A DNA stretch of 64,000 nucleotides from NCBI GenBank assembly GCA_016214895.1, contig JACRMR010000012.1:186001-250000 (forward strand), read 5' to 3'. Positions 7,460-16,667 of this stretch are shown in pieces. The position numbers were made by a program, and so were the translations under genes. Each line of letters begins with the position of its first letter. Position 1 is the stretch's first letter. The notes under the pieces are model-generated. The model did no database searches. It saw nothing but the letters and a program-made list of their open reading frames with translations, and had not been told where the DNA came from. The stretch is from a candidate division KSB1 bacterium (GTDB lineage Bacteria; Electryoneota; RPQS01).

Positions 7460-10285
7460 CTAAGGGTAGGTGTGGAGTGCCTGCGCGAGACGCGCGCGAA
7501 GCACGGGGTCCGGCGCGCCGGCAAATCGCGCGGAGAGTTTACGGAACGGAGTCGCCTCGGTGACTTGCGCCGTGGCAACCAATGCGGCGCCTTGCACGCG
7601 AGGCTCCGGATGATCGAGATAGCGCTTAACCGTCGGCGCGATCAGCTTGAGGTCCTGCTTCAACTTGTCGTCGGTCTTCCAGCGCTCGGCCAACAGTCCG
7701 CACGCCAGCAGCAGAGTCTCAAGTCGGTCGGTCTCGCGCAGCGAGAACTCCTGCTCGAGTCGCAACAGCACGCGCGTGTCCTGCGCGGCGATCGCCATGA
7801 TCGCGGCGCTGCGCACCGTATAGGCGGGATCGACAACTCGCTCAAGAATCGCGTCGAAGCCGCGCGGGTCCTGCAGCTTGCCCAAACTTGCCACCGCGGC
7901 GATGCGTTCGCGCTCCACCGTGCTCGATGCAAATGGGATGAGCTTCAAGGTCGCACTCGTGTCGCCAAGATCGCCAAGCGTGGTCAAGATCGCCGGGCGG
8001 ACCCGCGCATAGCCGCCATCCGCGAGTTTGGAAATCACCAGCGGGACGGCCGGTTTGTATTTCAGCTCGCCGTAGATAACAAGCGCGTTCCGCTGTTTCC
8101 AACGATCGGCAGAATTGAGCGCCTGTTCGAGAAACGGCGAGGCCGCATCGGGCTTGGTCTTGAACAGCTCCGTAATCGCGCGGCGTTCCAGCGCGTCATT
8201 CGTGCCCAGCTTGTGCTCACCGACCCACGGAATTGCGCCGGCCTTTTCATTGAGCGCGAGCCGCGCGCGGCGGACCTTCTCCCGATTGTCCGTCACCTCC
8301 CAGAGCGCCGCTTCACGGAACAGGTCCGCGAGCGAACGCGTCGTATCTTCCGCCACGAACTTCACATCCGGCTGAGCTTCACGCGGCGTCGTCGAATCGC
8401 GCGGGACATCGTAACCCACGGCGTAAATGCCCTGAAACCAGAGTGACGAATCCGCACCGCCGTTGACATACGTGTCTTTGCCTTCACCGTCAACAAACAC
8501 CCCGAGATTTCCGAAGCTGCGCGCGGGTCGAACCGCGCCCTGGCCGAAATCCGGCTCGGAAACCGCGTACAAGTCGTTGCCGCGGCCGTCAATGAAGAGC
8601 GCTCCGCTGTTGGTGATGGCCATGCCGTGACCGCCGGAACTGATGTATTGATCGTCGCCGGTATGATCGTAAAGCATGCCGACCGCCAGATCATGCGCTC
8701 CACCCTGTCCGGGTCCAAACCGCGAGCCGTAGCGGTCATCGCCGGAAAGATCCTCCAACACGCCCGCGGCAAGGTGAATTCCGGAGCCCTGCGAATACTG
8801 CGTCGCATCGTAGGCGTCGTTGCCGCCCTCATCGAGCAGCGCGCCGAGGCTGTACCAATAGCCTACACCCTGCGCGTATATCTCCGCGTTGTAGAAATCG
8901 TTGCCGCTTAGATCGCGGAGCAAGGCAAATCCGCCGCCGCCGCGCGGCCGCGAACCGATGGCGAAACCCTGCGCGAACGAACGATAGTCTTCCGGGCGCA
9001 ACGGCGCGTGAGTCTCGAAGCCGCCGGCGCGGTAACAATCGTTGCCGCCACCCTCCACGAGCGCGGCTACCGCGAAGGTCGAGGCAAAGGCCTGGCAAGA
9101 ATGATAGGCGTCGTAAAGATCGCGGCCGTTCCCGTCGCTAAGCACCGAGACTCCGCAGACGCTCGCGCTTTGCGAGAAAATGCCGGCGCGATACGTGTCG
9201 TCACCGTTGGAATCAAACAGGAAGGAAGCACCGCAGAACGCCGCGCTCTGACTGAAAGCCCCGGCGCGGTAGATATCATCGCCGCTGAGATCGGCGAGCG
9301 CCGCGACTCCGAGGATCGCGCAGGCTTGATCGCACATCGAGCCGGATACGTAAGCGTCGTTGCCTTTGACATCAATCACCGCCGACACACCGTGCCCGAT
9401 CTGACCGACAGCGGACGCGACGCGACGCACGTAACGATCGTCGCCGCCGAGATCGATGATGAAGGCGAAGTCCCCGCTATACACATTCGGGCCGCCGCCG
9501 CCCATCACAAATGTGCCGTAGGGAGTCGCGCGAGTGGCAAGGACCAGCCCTTCAACACCAGGAGCCGCAGCGGTCATGAACGGCGAAGCCTGCTTTTCCC
9601 AGGCAGCGGCCGTCAGCGCCGTGCCCCGGGCGAGGGCATACGCAGCAGCCGCAAGCGCCTGGCGGTTGACGAGGGACAGCAGCGTCAACACACTGTCCGA
9701 CGTCACCTGCTGCGACGTATCCACGGCCACGCCAAGCGCGCGATGAATTGAACCTTTGAGCGTGTCGTCGCTGGCGAGATCCTCGTCTTCAAACCACAGG
9801 GGTATGGCCAGCAGCAGCGCCTGTTGCTCGGCGACGCTCAAGCCGCCGAACGCCTGCGCGCGGTAGCCCTCGGCCAGCGCAAACGCACTTAGCATCGGCT
9901 CAAACGGATCTATGAGGTGTGACTTGGCGGCCGCGAGCTGCGCGTCGATATCGCGCGTTACGACCTCGGGCAGTTCCGCATCGATGAAACCCATCAGCTT
10001 ATTCACAAGTCCCGCGGCGCTAACATCGACCGGTGACGCCGCCGCAAGCTCATGCGCAACTTTGTAGGCGCTGATTGGACTCTCAAGCGACTCGCGAATC
10101 TTGGGCAACAAGAACGTGTCATCTTCCGCCCACATCCGATCCGACGCGAAATCCGCGACGGTCAGCCCCGCGAAATTCAGGGCCGAATCCAACTCCGCCG
10201 GGAGTGACTGCGCGCGCAGACCGGCCACACACCAGGCGGCCAGTGACAACGCAAGGCACAGGACCGGCAGTCTATTTATCATCAT
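7460..10285 (-). CDS. Secreted beta-solenoid-like repeat protein with C-terminal HEAT repeats
   Basis: The product has 941 residues. I start at ATG 10285 (another ATG is at 10282), which gives a signal peptide MMINRLPVLCLALSLAAWCV ending near LRAQ. The N-terminal third is helical. The centre, encoded by about 8440-9465, holds twelve tandem repeats of about 26 residues with the core D-x-x-G-[ND]-D-x-Y followed by a small-residue and Gln-rich stretch and a hydrophobic strand. This is a pattern expected for a beta-solenoid. The C-terminal 260 residues are HEAT-type helical repeats (GDLGDTSATLKLIPF, LGKLQDPRGFDAIL). The start overlaps the end of the thiamine pyrophosphokinase gene. Function unknown; surface or periplasmic scaffold is an inference. 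Confidence 0.75.
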   Translation of the reverse strand: MMINRLPVLCLALSLAAWCVAGLRAQSLPAELDSALNFAGLTVADFASDRMWAEDDTFLLPKIRESLESPISAYKVAHELAAASPVDVSAAGLVNKLMGFIDAELPEVVTRDIDAQLAAAKSHLIDPFEPMLSAFALAEGYRAQAFGGLSVAEQQALLLAIPLWFEDEDLASDDTLKGSIHRALGVAVDTSQQVTSDSVLTLLSLVNRQALAAAAYALARGTALTAAAWEKQASPFMTAAAPGVEGLVLATRATPYGTFVMGGGGPNVYSGDFAFIIDLGGDDRYVRRVASAVGQIGHGVSAVIDVKGNDAYVSGSMCDQACAILGVAALADLSGDDIYRAGAFSQSAAFCGASFLFDSNGDDTYRAGIFSQSASVCGVSVLSDGNGRDLYDAYHSCQAFASTFAVAALVEGGGNDCYRAGGFETHAPLRPEDYRSFAQGFAIGSRPRGGGGFALLRDLSGNDFYNAEIYAQGVGYWYSLGALLDEGGNDAYDATQYSQGSGIHLAAGVLEDLSGDDRYGSRFGPGQGGAHDLAVGMLYDHTGDDQYISSGGHGMAITNSGALFIDGRGNDLYAVSEPDFGQGAVRPARSFGNLGVFVDGEGKDTYVNGGADSSLWFQGIYAVGYDVPRDSTTPREAQPDVKFVAEDTTRSLADLFREAALWEVTDNREKVRRARLALNEKAGAIPWVGEHKLGTNDALERRAITELFKTKPDAASPFLEQALNSADRWKQRNALVIYGELKYKPAVPLVISKLADGGYARVRPAILTTLGDLGDTSATLKLIPFASSTVERERIAAVASLGKLQDPRGFDAILERVVDPAYTVRSAAIMAIAAQDTRVLLRLEQEFSLRETDRLETLLLACGLLAERWKTDDKLKQDLKLIAPTVKRYLDHPEPRVQGAALVATAQVTEATPFRKLSARFAGAPDPVLRARLAQALHTYP

Positions 10286-10967
10286 GTTCAATTGGCGAGT
10301 TGACCTCATAGTTCACACAGAGCAGGGACACGCCCTTGCGCTGCCGGAGGCGCAGCCACGGAGCGGTCACCAGATTAGACAAACTGTAGAATCCGGAAGC
10401 GGACAAGGTACGGTTGCGGAACGGCCAGCGCGCGCCTTCGAGCGAGCAGCCGGCGCACTGCTCGAGTGGCAGCCAGGAAAAGACGGTGCCCGCCGGCAAT
10501 TGGAACTCCCGGAGGCGAGCGCCTCGCAACATCATCACCACGGTGCGGCGCGTCAGGAGCGCAACGGTCACACCCCGAACGCGCGCAAGCGTCTGCAGGG
10601 AAACCAACGCATGATCGACTCGCTCCGAAAACAGACCGCAGGCGAGCACCTGAGTCAGACCGAGCTTGCGGCATTCTCCCAACGCTTTCGGAAGATCAGA
10701 CTCGCTCTGGTCCGCGAGATTCCGGATGACCGCCCCTCGACCACGCGCCCAGCGCAGCGTCGCGGGATTCACCGAGTCCAGATCACCGACCACCAAGTCC
10801 GGCGCAAGCGCCAGCTTTCGCAACACATTCGCCCCACCGTCCACCGCAATCACGTGCTTGCTGCGGTCGCGTAGCTCCCGCAACAAGCCGGCTCGTGGCG
10901 CGTCACCGTTGCCGATCAACAACGCGTCGTATTCCGGCGCGAGCAGGCTGTGGATAAGCGAATTCAA
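10272..10967 (-). CDS. thiN: Thiamine pyrophosphokinase
   Basis: The product of 231 residues should transfer pyrophosphate from ATP to thiamine to give the cofactor TPP. Family motifs are all visible: AVDGGAN, VVGDLDS (metal and pyrophosphate binding), QSESDLPKA (family DxxxTD), a GLFSERVDH segment (family GGRxDH) and the C-terminal SLSN motif. The start appears to be TTG at 10967, preceded by GGGG. The 3' end overlaps the start of the solenoid-repeat gene, so the two are probably co-transcribed. No thiamine riboswitch is visible upstream. Confidence 0.85.
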   Translation of the reverse strand: MNSLIHSLLAPEYDALLIGNGDAPRAGLLRELRDRSKHVIAVDGGANVLRKLALAPDLVVGDLDSVNPATLRWARGRGAVIRNLADQSESDLPKALGECRKLGLTQVLACGLFSERVDHALVSLQTLARVRGVTVALLTRRTVVMMLRGARLREFQLPAGTVFSWLPLEQCAGCSLEGARWPFRNRTLSASGFYSLSNLVTAPWLRLRQRKGVSLLCVNYEVNSPIEHDDK

Positions 10968-11092
10968 ACACGCCCCGTTGTGGATCGATCCCGAGAATGC
11001 ACAGAGCGAGAAACCGCCGCTCCCGCGACCAGGGACATGAATTCAATCACGTCTGGTCCGTATGAAGCGGGATAGACACGAGGCGACAACTC

Positions 11093-11121
11093 CCGTCGGC
11101 CGCCGCCCGGGTTGCCGACGG
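11093..11121 (-). terminator. Possible hairpin downstream of glutamate dehydrogenase gene
   Basis: CCGTCGGC (11093-11100) pairs with GCCGACGG (11114-11121) around a 13-base loop. It lies in the 232-base gap after the dehydrogenase stop. There is no T-run after it, so intrinsic termination is doubtful. The rest of the gap shows nothing else. Confidence 0.3.
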
Positions 11122-11199
11122 AATGTGATCGAACAAGAACGCAAAGCGCCGCGCAAGGCGTTGTCCCCCACGCGGCGCCTTCATAGCAATGGATAGCGG

Positions 11200-12546
11200 T
11201 CAGGCGTATAGTCCGCGAAGTTCCGAGGCCTTCGAGACCCGTTCGATGCCCGTAATGAACGCCGCCACGCGCATCGTGCACTTGTACTTCTTCGACGTCT
11301 CGTACACCGCATCAAACGCGCGATTAAGAAGACGTTCCAGGTCCGTGTTCACGCGCTCTTCCGGCCAGTAGTAACCGTAGTTGTTCTGCACCCACTCCAG
11401 ATAGCTGACGATGACACCGCCACAATTGCACAGAATATCCGGAACCACGAACGTCTTCTGCTTCTCGAGAATCTTGTCGGCGTCATGATCCAGCGGACCG
11501 TTCGCGCCTTCGGCGACATAGCGCGCCTTGATCCGATCGGCGTTCTTCTTCGTGACCTGCAGCTCGAGCGCGCAGGGCGCCAGGACGTCCACCTCAAGTT
11601 CGAGTAAGTCCATGGCATTTTTCAGCTTCTTGGCCAGTCCGGTCTTTTCAAAGCCGCCTAATCCGTGGTGCTTCCGCGTGTAGGCCATGGCTTCATAGAC
11701 GTCGATCCCCGCCGGATTGTGGAACGCTCCGTTCACATCAGAAATCGCGACCACCGTACAGCCGTCTTCATGCAACAACTCGGCCGAGTACATGCCGACA
11801 TTGCCGAAGCCCTGCACCGCCACCGTCAAGCCGGCCAGCTTCTCCTTGTGCACCGCCACGGCTTTGCGCATGCTGAACAGCAGGCCGCGGGCGGTCGCTT
11901 TCACGCGCCCTTCACTGCCGCCAATCTCCAGCGGCTTTCCGGTAACGACGCCCGGCAAATACTCGCGTTCGTGCATCGAATACGTATCCATGAACCACGC
12001 CATGATCTGCGGCGTCGTATTCACATCCGGAGCCGGGACGTCACGCTGCGGCCCGAACATGTCGTGCATCTCCGCGAAGAACCGGCGCGACAATCGCTCC
12101 AACTCGTTCGCCGACAATTTGGACGGATCCACAATCACGCCGCCTTTGCCGCCGCCCATCGGGATGTCGGCCACCGCGCACTTATAGGTCATCCAGAAGG
12201 CCAACGCCTTCACTTCGTCAAGATTCACGTCCTGATGGAAGCGAACGCCGCCCTTGGCCGGACCCCGCGCGATGTTGTGCTGCACGCGATAGCCGACAAA
12301 GGTCTGAACCGAGCCGTCATCCATCCGCACCGGCAGGTTCACTTCCATGATCTTGCGCGGGACCTTGATCATGGCGATTCGATTCGGTGAGAGCTTCATC
12401 AACTGCGCGGCCTCGTCGAACTGCTTCATCGCGTTGTCAAACGCGGATGCCCGCTCGTGGACGTCGTGTTGAGGGTGAATGGACTGCTTGGTCTTGGTTG
12501 GCGCAGCCGCGGAGTGCTTGGCGGCTGAGGTGGATTTTGCTTTCAT
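11200..12546 (-). CDS. Glu/Leu/Phe/Val dehydrogenase (glutamate dehydrogenase type)
   Basis: The product has 448 residues from ATG 12546. A longer frame opening with TTG 12615 is ruled out because that codon lies in the predicted -10 box. The N-terminus is a low-complexity Lys/Ala/Ser tail. Then comes the dehydrogenase: GPAKGGVRFH and PMGGGKGGVIVDP (substrate-binding and catalytic Lys region) and a Rossmann segment VAVQGFGNVGMYSA. The enzyme reversibly deaminates glutamate to 2-oxoglutarate and ammonia, linking carbon and nitrogen metabolism. It is monocistronic and has its own promoter. Confidence 0.9.
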   Translation of the reverse strand: MKAKSTSAAKHSAAAPTKTKQSIHPQHDVHERASAFDNAMKQFDEAAQLMKLSPNRIAMIKVPRKIMEVNLPVRMDDGSVQTFVGYRVQHNIARGPAKGGVRFHQDVNLDEVKALAFWMTYKCAVADIPMGGGKGGVIVDPSKLSANELERLSRRFFAEMHDMFGPQRDVPAPDVNTTPQIMAWFMDTYSMHEREYLPGVVTGKPLEIGGSEGRVKATARGLLFSMRKAVAVHKEKLAGLTVAVQGFGNVGMYSAELLHEDGCTVVAISDVNGAFHNPAGIDVYEAMAYTRKHHGLGGFEKTGLAKKLKNAMDLLELEVDVLAPCALELQVTKKNADRIKARYVAEGANGPLDHDADKILEKQKTFVVPDILCNCGGVIVSYLEWVQNNYGYYWPEERVNTDLERLLNRAFDAVYETSKKYKCTMRVAAFITGIERVSKASELRGLYA

Positions 12547-12614
12547 GTTCAGGCTTTGTAGGTGGTCCAAACGAGTTTGGAGTGCGGCGTTCGCCGTCCG
12601 TAGGTATCTTTGCA

Positions 12615-12643
12615 AAAATACGTGAAAACTACCAATTAATCAA
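12615..12643 (-). promoter_or_regulatory. Sigma70-type promoter of the glutamate dehydrogenase gene
   Basis: On the minus strand TTGATT (12638-12643) and TATTTT (12615-12620) are separated by 17 bases. The predicted transcript would start near 12608, about 60 bases before ATG 12546. Confidence 0.55.
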
Positions 12644-12755
12644 GTGAAATCGGCGTTGTCAGAGCCAGTCCGCTACGCCGACGCTCGGCGCAACCCCCCG
12701 CCAATCCGGCGCGTTCCATGTGAAATTATGCGCAAAGATGCCCGGCCCACCGCGC

Positions 12756-13511
12756 TTACGCCTCTCGGACCAGCCACGCTAACATGGATCTCGTCGGAGC
12801 CCCCTCGCGGCGGAAGGACGCGAATCGACGGTCGGCGTACGTACATGGCGGCCGCTCGGGAATCGCGTCGGACGGTAATCCGTTTTCCAGCAGATCGATC
12901 GTCAGAGCTGCCGCAATGTCCAGATAGGCCCGGCTCGACCGGTGCGCCACCGTCACCGCGCCAAAACGGGAAGCGAATTGTGCGGCGACCTCCCCGCCGA
13001 CTTCGTAAACCGCTGCGGAAATCGCCGGGCCAAAGGCCACGCGGACGCGGCGGGGGTCGCACCCGAATTCGGTCTTCAGCAAGCTCAGGGTCTTCCCGGC
13101 CAGTCCACCAATCGTGCTCCGCCAACCGCAATGCGCGAGTGCAATGGTACGTCGGTCCAGGTCCACGAGGTACACGGGAGTGCAGTCGGCGTGAAGAGTG
13201 GTGAGGACCAGTCCGATATCCGCGGTCACGAGCGCGTCTGTCGCAGCAATGCGGTCCTCCCGCGTCAGCATGCCTCGACCGCCATCCGCGCGCCCGACCA
13301 CCGCGACCTCGCTCCCGTGAACCTGATCTCCGCCGACGGCTGAACGAATGTTTAAGCCAAAACGATCAAGATAGCTTCGACGGCGATTGACAATGATTTC
13401 GGGTGATTCCCGGTCCCAGCTCATGCCACCGTCCGAACGCAGGGAAATGCCGCCCCTGACCCAACTTATGTAGGGAAATGGTGTCCAGGCTGGAGATATT
13501 GTGGTTTGCAA
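12756..13511 (-). CDS. pgeF: PgeF/YfiH-type laccase-domain protein (purine nucleoside phosphorylase-like)
   Basis: The product of about 251 residues contains the family signatures QVHGSEV, LHADCTPVYLVD, AHCGWRST, FGPAISAAVYEVG and the C-terminal FASFRREG. Proteins of this family were first called multicopper polyphenol oxidases. Later work assigns adenosine/inosine phosphorolysis to related human and bacterial members, and peptidoglycan-precursor editing to E. coli YfiH. Metal-site residues (His, Cys of ADC, His of AHxGW) are present. No ATG lies early enough, so the start is probably TTG at 13511, without a clear ribosome site. The gene diverges from the acyl-CoA dehydrogenase gene across 50 bases. 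Confidence 0.8.
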   Translation of the reverse strand: MQTTISPAWTPFPYISWVRGGISLRSDGGMSWDRESPEIIVNRRRSYLDRFGLNIRSAVGGDQVHGSEVAVVGRADGGRGMLTREDRIAATDALVTADIGLVLTTLHADCTPVYLVDLDRRTIALAHCGWRSTIGGLAGKTLSLLKTEFGCDPRRVRVAFGPAISAAVYEVGGEVAAQFASRFGAVTVAHRSSRAYLDIAAALTIDLLENGLPSDAIPERPPCTYADRRFASFRREGAPTRSMLAWLVREA

Positions 13512-13561
13512 CTCTGGGCCAGAATGGCTATCTTCGAGGACTCAAAACCGAGGAGGATGAC

Positions 13562-14728
13562 GTGGCCTACGACGCGCTGGACTACTATCTGCTGAATGAT
13601 CTTTACACCGAAGAAGAGCGGCTGATCCAACAGACCGTCCGCGAGTTCGTGAATGATAACCTGATGCCGATTATCGAGCACTGTAACCGCGATGGGCGGT
13701 TCCCGCGCGAACTCGTGGCGAAGGCGGGTGAGCTGGGACTGATCGGTGCGCCCTATCCCGAGAAGTACGGTTGCGCTAACCTCGGTCCGATCGCCTATGG
13801 CCTGATCAATCAGGAAACGGAGCGGGGCGATTCCGGGTTCCGCTCATTCATTTCGGTGCAGACCAGCCTCGTCATGTATCCGATCTTCGCCTTCGGGAGC
13901 GAGGCCCAGAAAGACCACTGGCTGCCCAAACTCGCTACCGGCGAGAAGATCGGCTGCTTCGGCCTGACCGAGCCGGACTTCGGCAGCAACCCCGGCGGCA
14001 TGCTGACCCGCGCGGTCGAAAAGGGTTCGCACTACGTATTGAACGGCAGTAAGGCCTGGATTACGAACGGCACGATTTCCGACGTCGCCATCGTCTGGGG
14101 CAAACTGGACGGAGAGGTCCGCGGCTTCATTGTCGAGACGGATCGACCTGGCTTCTCGGCGCCGGAGATCAAGAACAAGTTCTCGCTCCGGGCCAGCGTC
14201 ACCTCGGACTTGATCCTGCAGGACGTCGAAATCCCGAAAGAGAATATCCTGGCGGGAGTGAAGGGACTTAAGGGTCCGCTTTCCTGCCTGTCTCAGGCGC
14301 GCTACGGCATCGCTTGGGGCGCCAATGGCGCGGCGATGGCAGTCTATGATGAGGTGTTGAAGTACGCGCAATCGCGAATTCAGTTCGACAAGCCCATCGC
14401 GTCATTTCAACTCGTGCAGAACAAGCTCGTCTGGATGGCTACCGAAATCACAAAGGGCCAGCTCCTCGCGTATCGCCTCGGCCAACTCAAGGACTCCGGC
14501 AAGCTGCGACCGCAGCAGGTCTCCATGGCGAAGCGCAATAACGTGGGCCGCGCGCTGGAGATCGCCCGCGTGGGTCGCGACATCTTGGGCGCGAACGGGA
14601 TTTCCAACGAGTACAGCACGTTCCGCCATATGAACAACCTGGAGAGCGTGAATACTTATGAAGGCACGTACGATATTCACACGCTGATTATCGGCGAGGA
14701 CCTGACCGGGATCGCAGCCTACGCCTGA
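13562..14728 (+). CDS. Acyl-CoA dehydrogenase, glutaryl-CoA dehydrogenase-like
   Basis: I place the start at GTG 13562 because AGGAGG (13551-13556) stands five bases before it. The product has 388 residues. It shows the acyl-CoA dehydrogenase fold with FAD-site CFGLTEPDFGSNPGGM, and the glutaryl-CoA dehydrogenase signatures GDSGFRSFISVQTSLVMYPI (Arg of the carboxylate pocket) and the catalytic Glu in TYEGTYDIHTLIIG. Such enzymes oxidise and decarboxylate glutaryl-CoA to crotonyl-CoA in lysine/tryptophan breakdown and pass electrons to ETF. An ETF-quinone oxidoreductase is encoded at 18262-19935. No further degradation genes flank it, so substrate assignment is by motif only. Confidence 0.85.
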   Translation: MAYDALDYYLLNDLYTEEERLIQQTVREFVNDNLMPIIEHCNRDGRFPRELVAKAGELGLIGAPYPEKYGCANLGPIAYGLINQETERGDSGFRSFISVQTSLVMYPIFAFGSEAQKDHWLPKLATGEKIGCFGLTEPDFGSNPGGMLTRAVEKGSHYVLNGSKAWITNGTISDVAIVWGKLDGEVRGFIVETDRPGFSAPEIKNKFSLRASVTSDLILQDVEIPKENILAGVKGLKGPLSCLSQARYGIAWGANGAAMAVYDEVLKYAQSRIQFDKPIASFQLVQNKLVWMATEITKGQLLAYRLGQLKDSGKLRPQQVSMAKRNNVGRALEIARVGRDILGANGISNEYSTFRHMNNLESVNTYEGTYDIHTLIIGEDLTGIAAYA

Positions 14729-14751
14729 CAGGGCGGCAACCTGATCGAATG

Positions 14752-14775
14752 AGAGCCGGTCGCGAGACCGGCTCT
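14752..14775. terminator. Bidirectional terminator hairpin
   Basis: A perfect 10-bp stem, AGAGCCGGTC (14752-14761) with GACCGGCTCT (14766-14775), encloses a GCGA tetraloop. It lies between two convergent genes, 24 bases after the dehydrogenase stop. The T-tract is short. Confidence 0.7.
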
Positions 14776-14809
14776 TCTGCATTTGAAACCCTGCCGGCTG
14801 AGATGTCGA

Positions 14810-16666
14810 TTACGTCAGTTCCCGCGAATCCAGAACCTTGATCACCTCGGAGGCCATCTCGAACTTATTGAACGGGGGCATCAAGTAAGTGCCCTGCACA
14901 AGGTGGCGGGAGGAGAGCAGGTACTGCTGCGCAAGCTCGACGCCGACGCGCGCGCCGTCCGCGCCGGAATTCTGCATCGCCGTGCGGATCTCTTCCGGCA
15001 CAAACATGTCGGGGATTTCGTTGTGAATGAACTCCGCATGCTTCGACGAGCGTAACGGGAGGATACCCACGAAGATGGGAATCCGGCAGAAGCCCGCGAC
15101 CGCGTTCAGGAATTCCTCAAGCGTGCGAACGTCGAACAGCGGCTGCGTGAACGCGAACTGCGCCCCCGCATCAAGCTTCTGCTTGAACCGGTCGTACTCC
15201 AATGGCAGGTCCGTCGCCGTCGGGTTCACGCCCACGCCCAGCAGGAAACCGGTCGGCTCTTCCATCTTGCGCCCGGTCAAATCAAGCCCCGTGTTCATGC
15301 GCGAGACGAGCTTGGAAAGTCCAATCGAATCCAACTCGAACACGCCCTTGGCAAAGGGATAATCGCCGATACTCGTCGGATCGCCCGTCACCGCCAGAAT
15401 GTTGTGTACGCCCAGCGTGTGGGCCCCGAGCAGTTCCGACGACAACGCGATCGCGTTCCGGTCGCGACAGGAAACATGCAGCAGCACGTCGATGCCCGCG
15501 TCGCGGCGAATCAGGTGCGCCATCGCCAGCGCGCTCATGCGCGAGCGCGCCAAGGGCGAATCCGCGACATTGATCAAGTCCGCGCCGTTCGCTTTCAGCA
15601 TCTGCGCGCTGCGAATAAACGGCTCCGGATTGATGCTGCGCGGCGGATCGATCTCGACCGACACGAGATATTTCTTGCCCAAATTCGCGCGAAAATCGCT
15701 GTAAGTCTGGCGGCTGCGCGCGGTCTCGATTTCGCCGTCGTCCTCAACTTCCCGAACGGTAATCGCCACCGGCTTGCCCGGCTTGTGATCCTGCACGGCG
15801 GCGGAGATCGCGCGAATGTGCTCGACCGTCGTCCCGCAGCAACCGCCCACCAGCGACACGCCCGCCTCGACGAACTTCAACGCGTACTCGGCGAAGTACT
15901 GTGGCGACGCGAGATAGATGTAGCGGCCCCCCACCACGCGCGGCATCCCGGCATTCGGCTGAGCGGACAGCGGCACCGTCGCAATCGCCGCCATGCGCTC
16001 GATTACATCGAGCATCGCCTGCGGACCGACCGAGCAATTCGCGCCCACGGAATTCGCGCCCAGTGCGGTTAATTCACGCAGCACCTCGCCCGGCTTGTCG
16101 CCCACAAGCGTCTTGCCATCTTCCGTAAAGGTCATCGAGGCGATGATCGGCAGATCACTCAGATCGCGGATCGCCAGCATCGCCTCGCGAATCTCGGCGA
16201 GGTTGGAAATCGTCTCGACAATGAACAAGTCAACGCCGCCTTCGAGCAAGCCCTGTGCTTGCTCCGTGAAGGCGCGCCGCGCATCGGCAAGCGTGAGCGG
16301 TCCGATCGGCTCCAACATCCGGTTCAGCGGTCCCACCGATCCCGCCACGAAGGCGCTCTTGCCCGTCGCGCGACGGGCAAGCTGTGCGCCCGCTCGATTA
16401 ATCTCGCGGACGCGCTTCTCGAACCCGTGCTCGCCGAGCCGGAACCAATTCGCTCCAAACGTATTGGTCTCAATCAATCGCGCTCCGGCCTGAACGTACT
16501 CGCGATGCAATTCCTCGACCACGGCCGGCTCCGATTCGTTCAGTTCCTCGAAGCACGACGCGTAAGAATAGCCGCGCGCATACAGCGCCGTGCCCGTCGC
16601 GCCATCCGCGACGATCACTTCACTCTGCAGCCGGTCCAGAAATTCGCGTGAACGGGAATTACTCAA
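14810..16666 (-). CDS. Bifunctional homocysteine S-methyltransferase / methylenetetrahydrofolate reductase
   Basis: The product has 618 residues and two domains. Residues 1-300 are a homocysteine methyltransferase with the zinc cysteines in GANCSVG and GGCCGTT. Residues about 325-610 are a methylenetetrahydrofolate reductase TIM barrel (VSVEIDPPRS, LINVADSP, DPTSIGDYP). The same fusion is known as YitJ in Bacillus. It would reduce methylene-THF to methyl-THF and methylate homocysteine to methionine; no cobalamin domain is attached. The start is TTG 16666, one base after the stop of the MBL-fold gene, so it depends on the upstream operon. Confidence 0.9.
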   Translation of the reverse strand: MSNSRSREFLDRLQSEVIVADGATGTALYARGYSYASCFEELNESEPAVVEELHREYVQAGARLIETNTFGANWFRLGEHGFEKRVREINRAGAQLARRATGKSAFVAGSVGPLNRMLEPIGPLTLADARRAFTEQAQGLLEGGVDLFIVETISNLAEIREAMLAIRDLSDLPIIASMTFTEDGKTLVGDKPGEVLRELTALGANSVGANCSVGPQAMLDVIERMAAIATVPLSAQPNAGMPRVVGGRYIYLASPQYFAEYALKFVEAGVSLVGGCCGTTVEHIRAISAAVQDHKPGKPVAITVREVEDDGEIETARSRQTYSDFRANLGKKYLVSVEIDPPRSINPEPFIRSAQMLKANGADLINVADSPLARSRMSALAMAHLIRRDAGIDVLLHVSCRDRNAIALSSELLGAHTLGVHNILAVTGDPTSIGDYPFAKGVFELDSIGLSKLVSRMNTGLDLTGRKMEEPTGFLLGVGVNPTATDLPLEYDRFKQKLDAGAQFAFTQPLFDVRTLEEFLNAVAGFCRIPIFVGILPLRSSKHAEFIHNEIPDMFVPEEIRTAMQNSGADGARVGVELAQQYLLSSRHLVQGTYLMPPFNKFEMASEVIKVLDSRELT

Positions 16667-16667
16667 C

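Noticed and set aside
10968-11199. Thiamine (TPP) riboswitch before the thiamine pyrophosphokinase gene
   Set aside because: None of the conserved TPP-box sequence is visible; only a simple hairpin is present.
12616-12755. Short gene between the glutamate dehydrogenase promoter and pgeF
   Set aside because: Frames here are short and no start with ribosome site is present.
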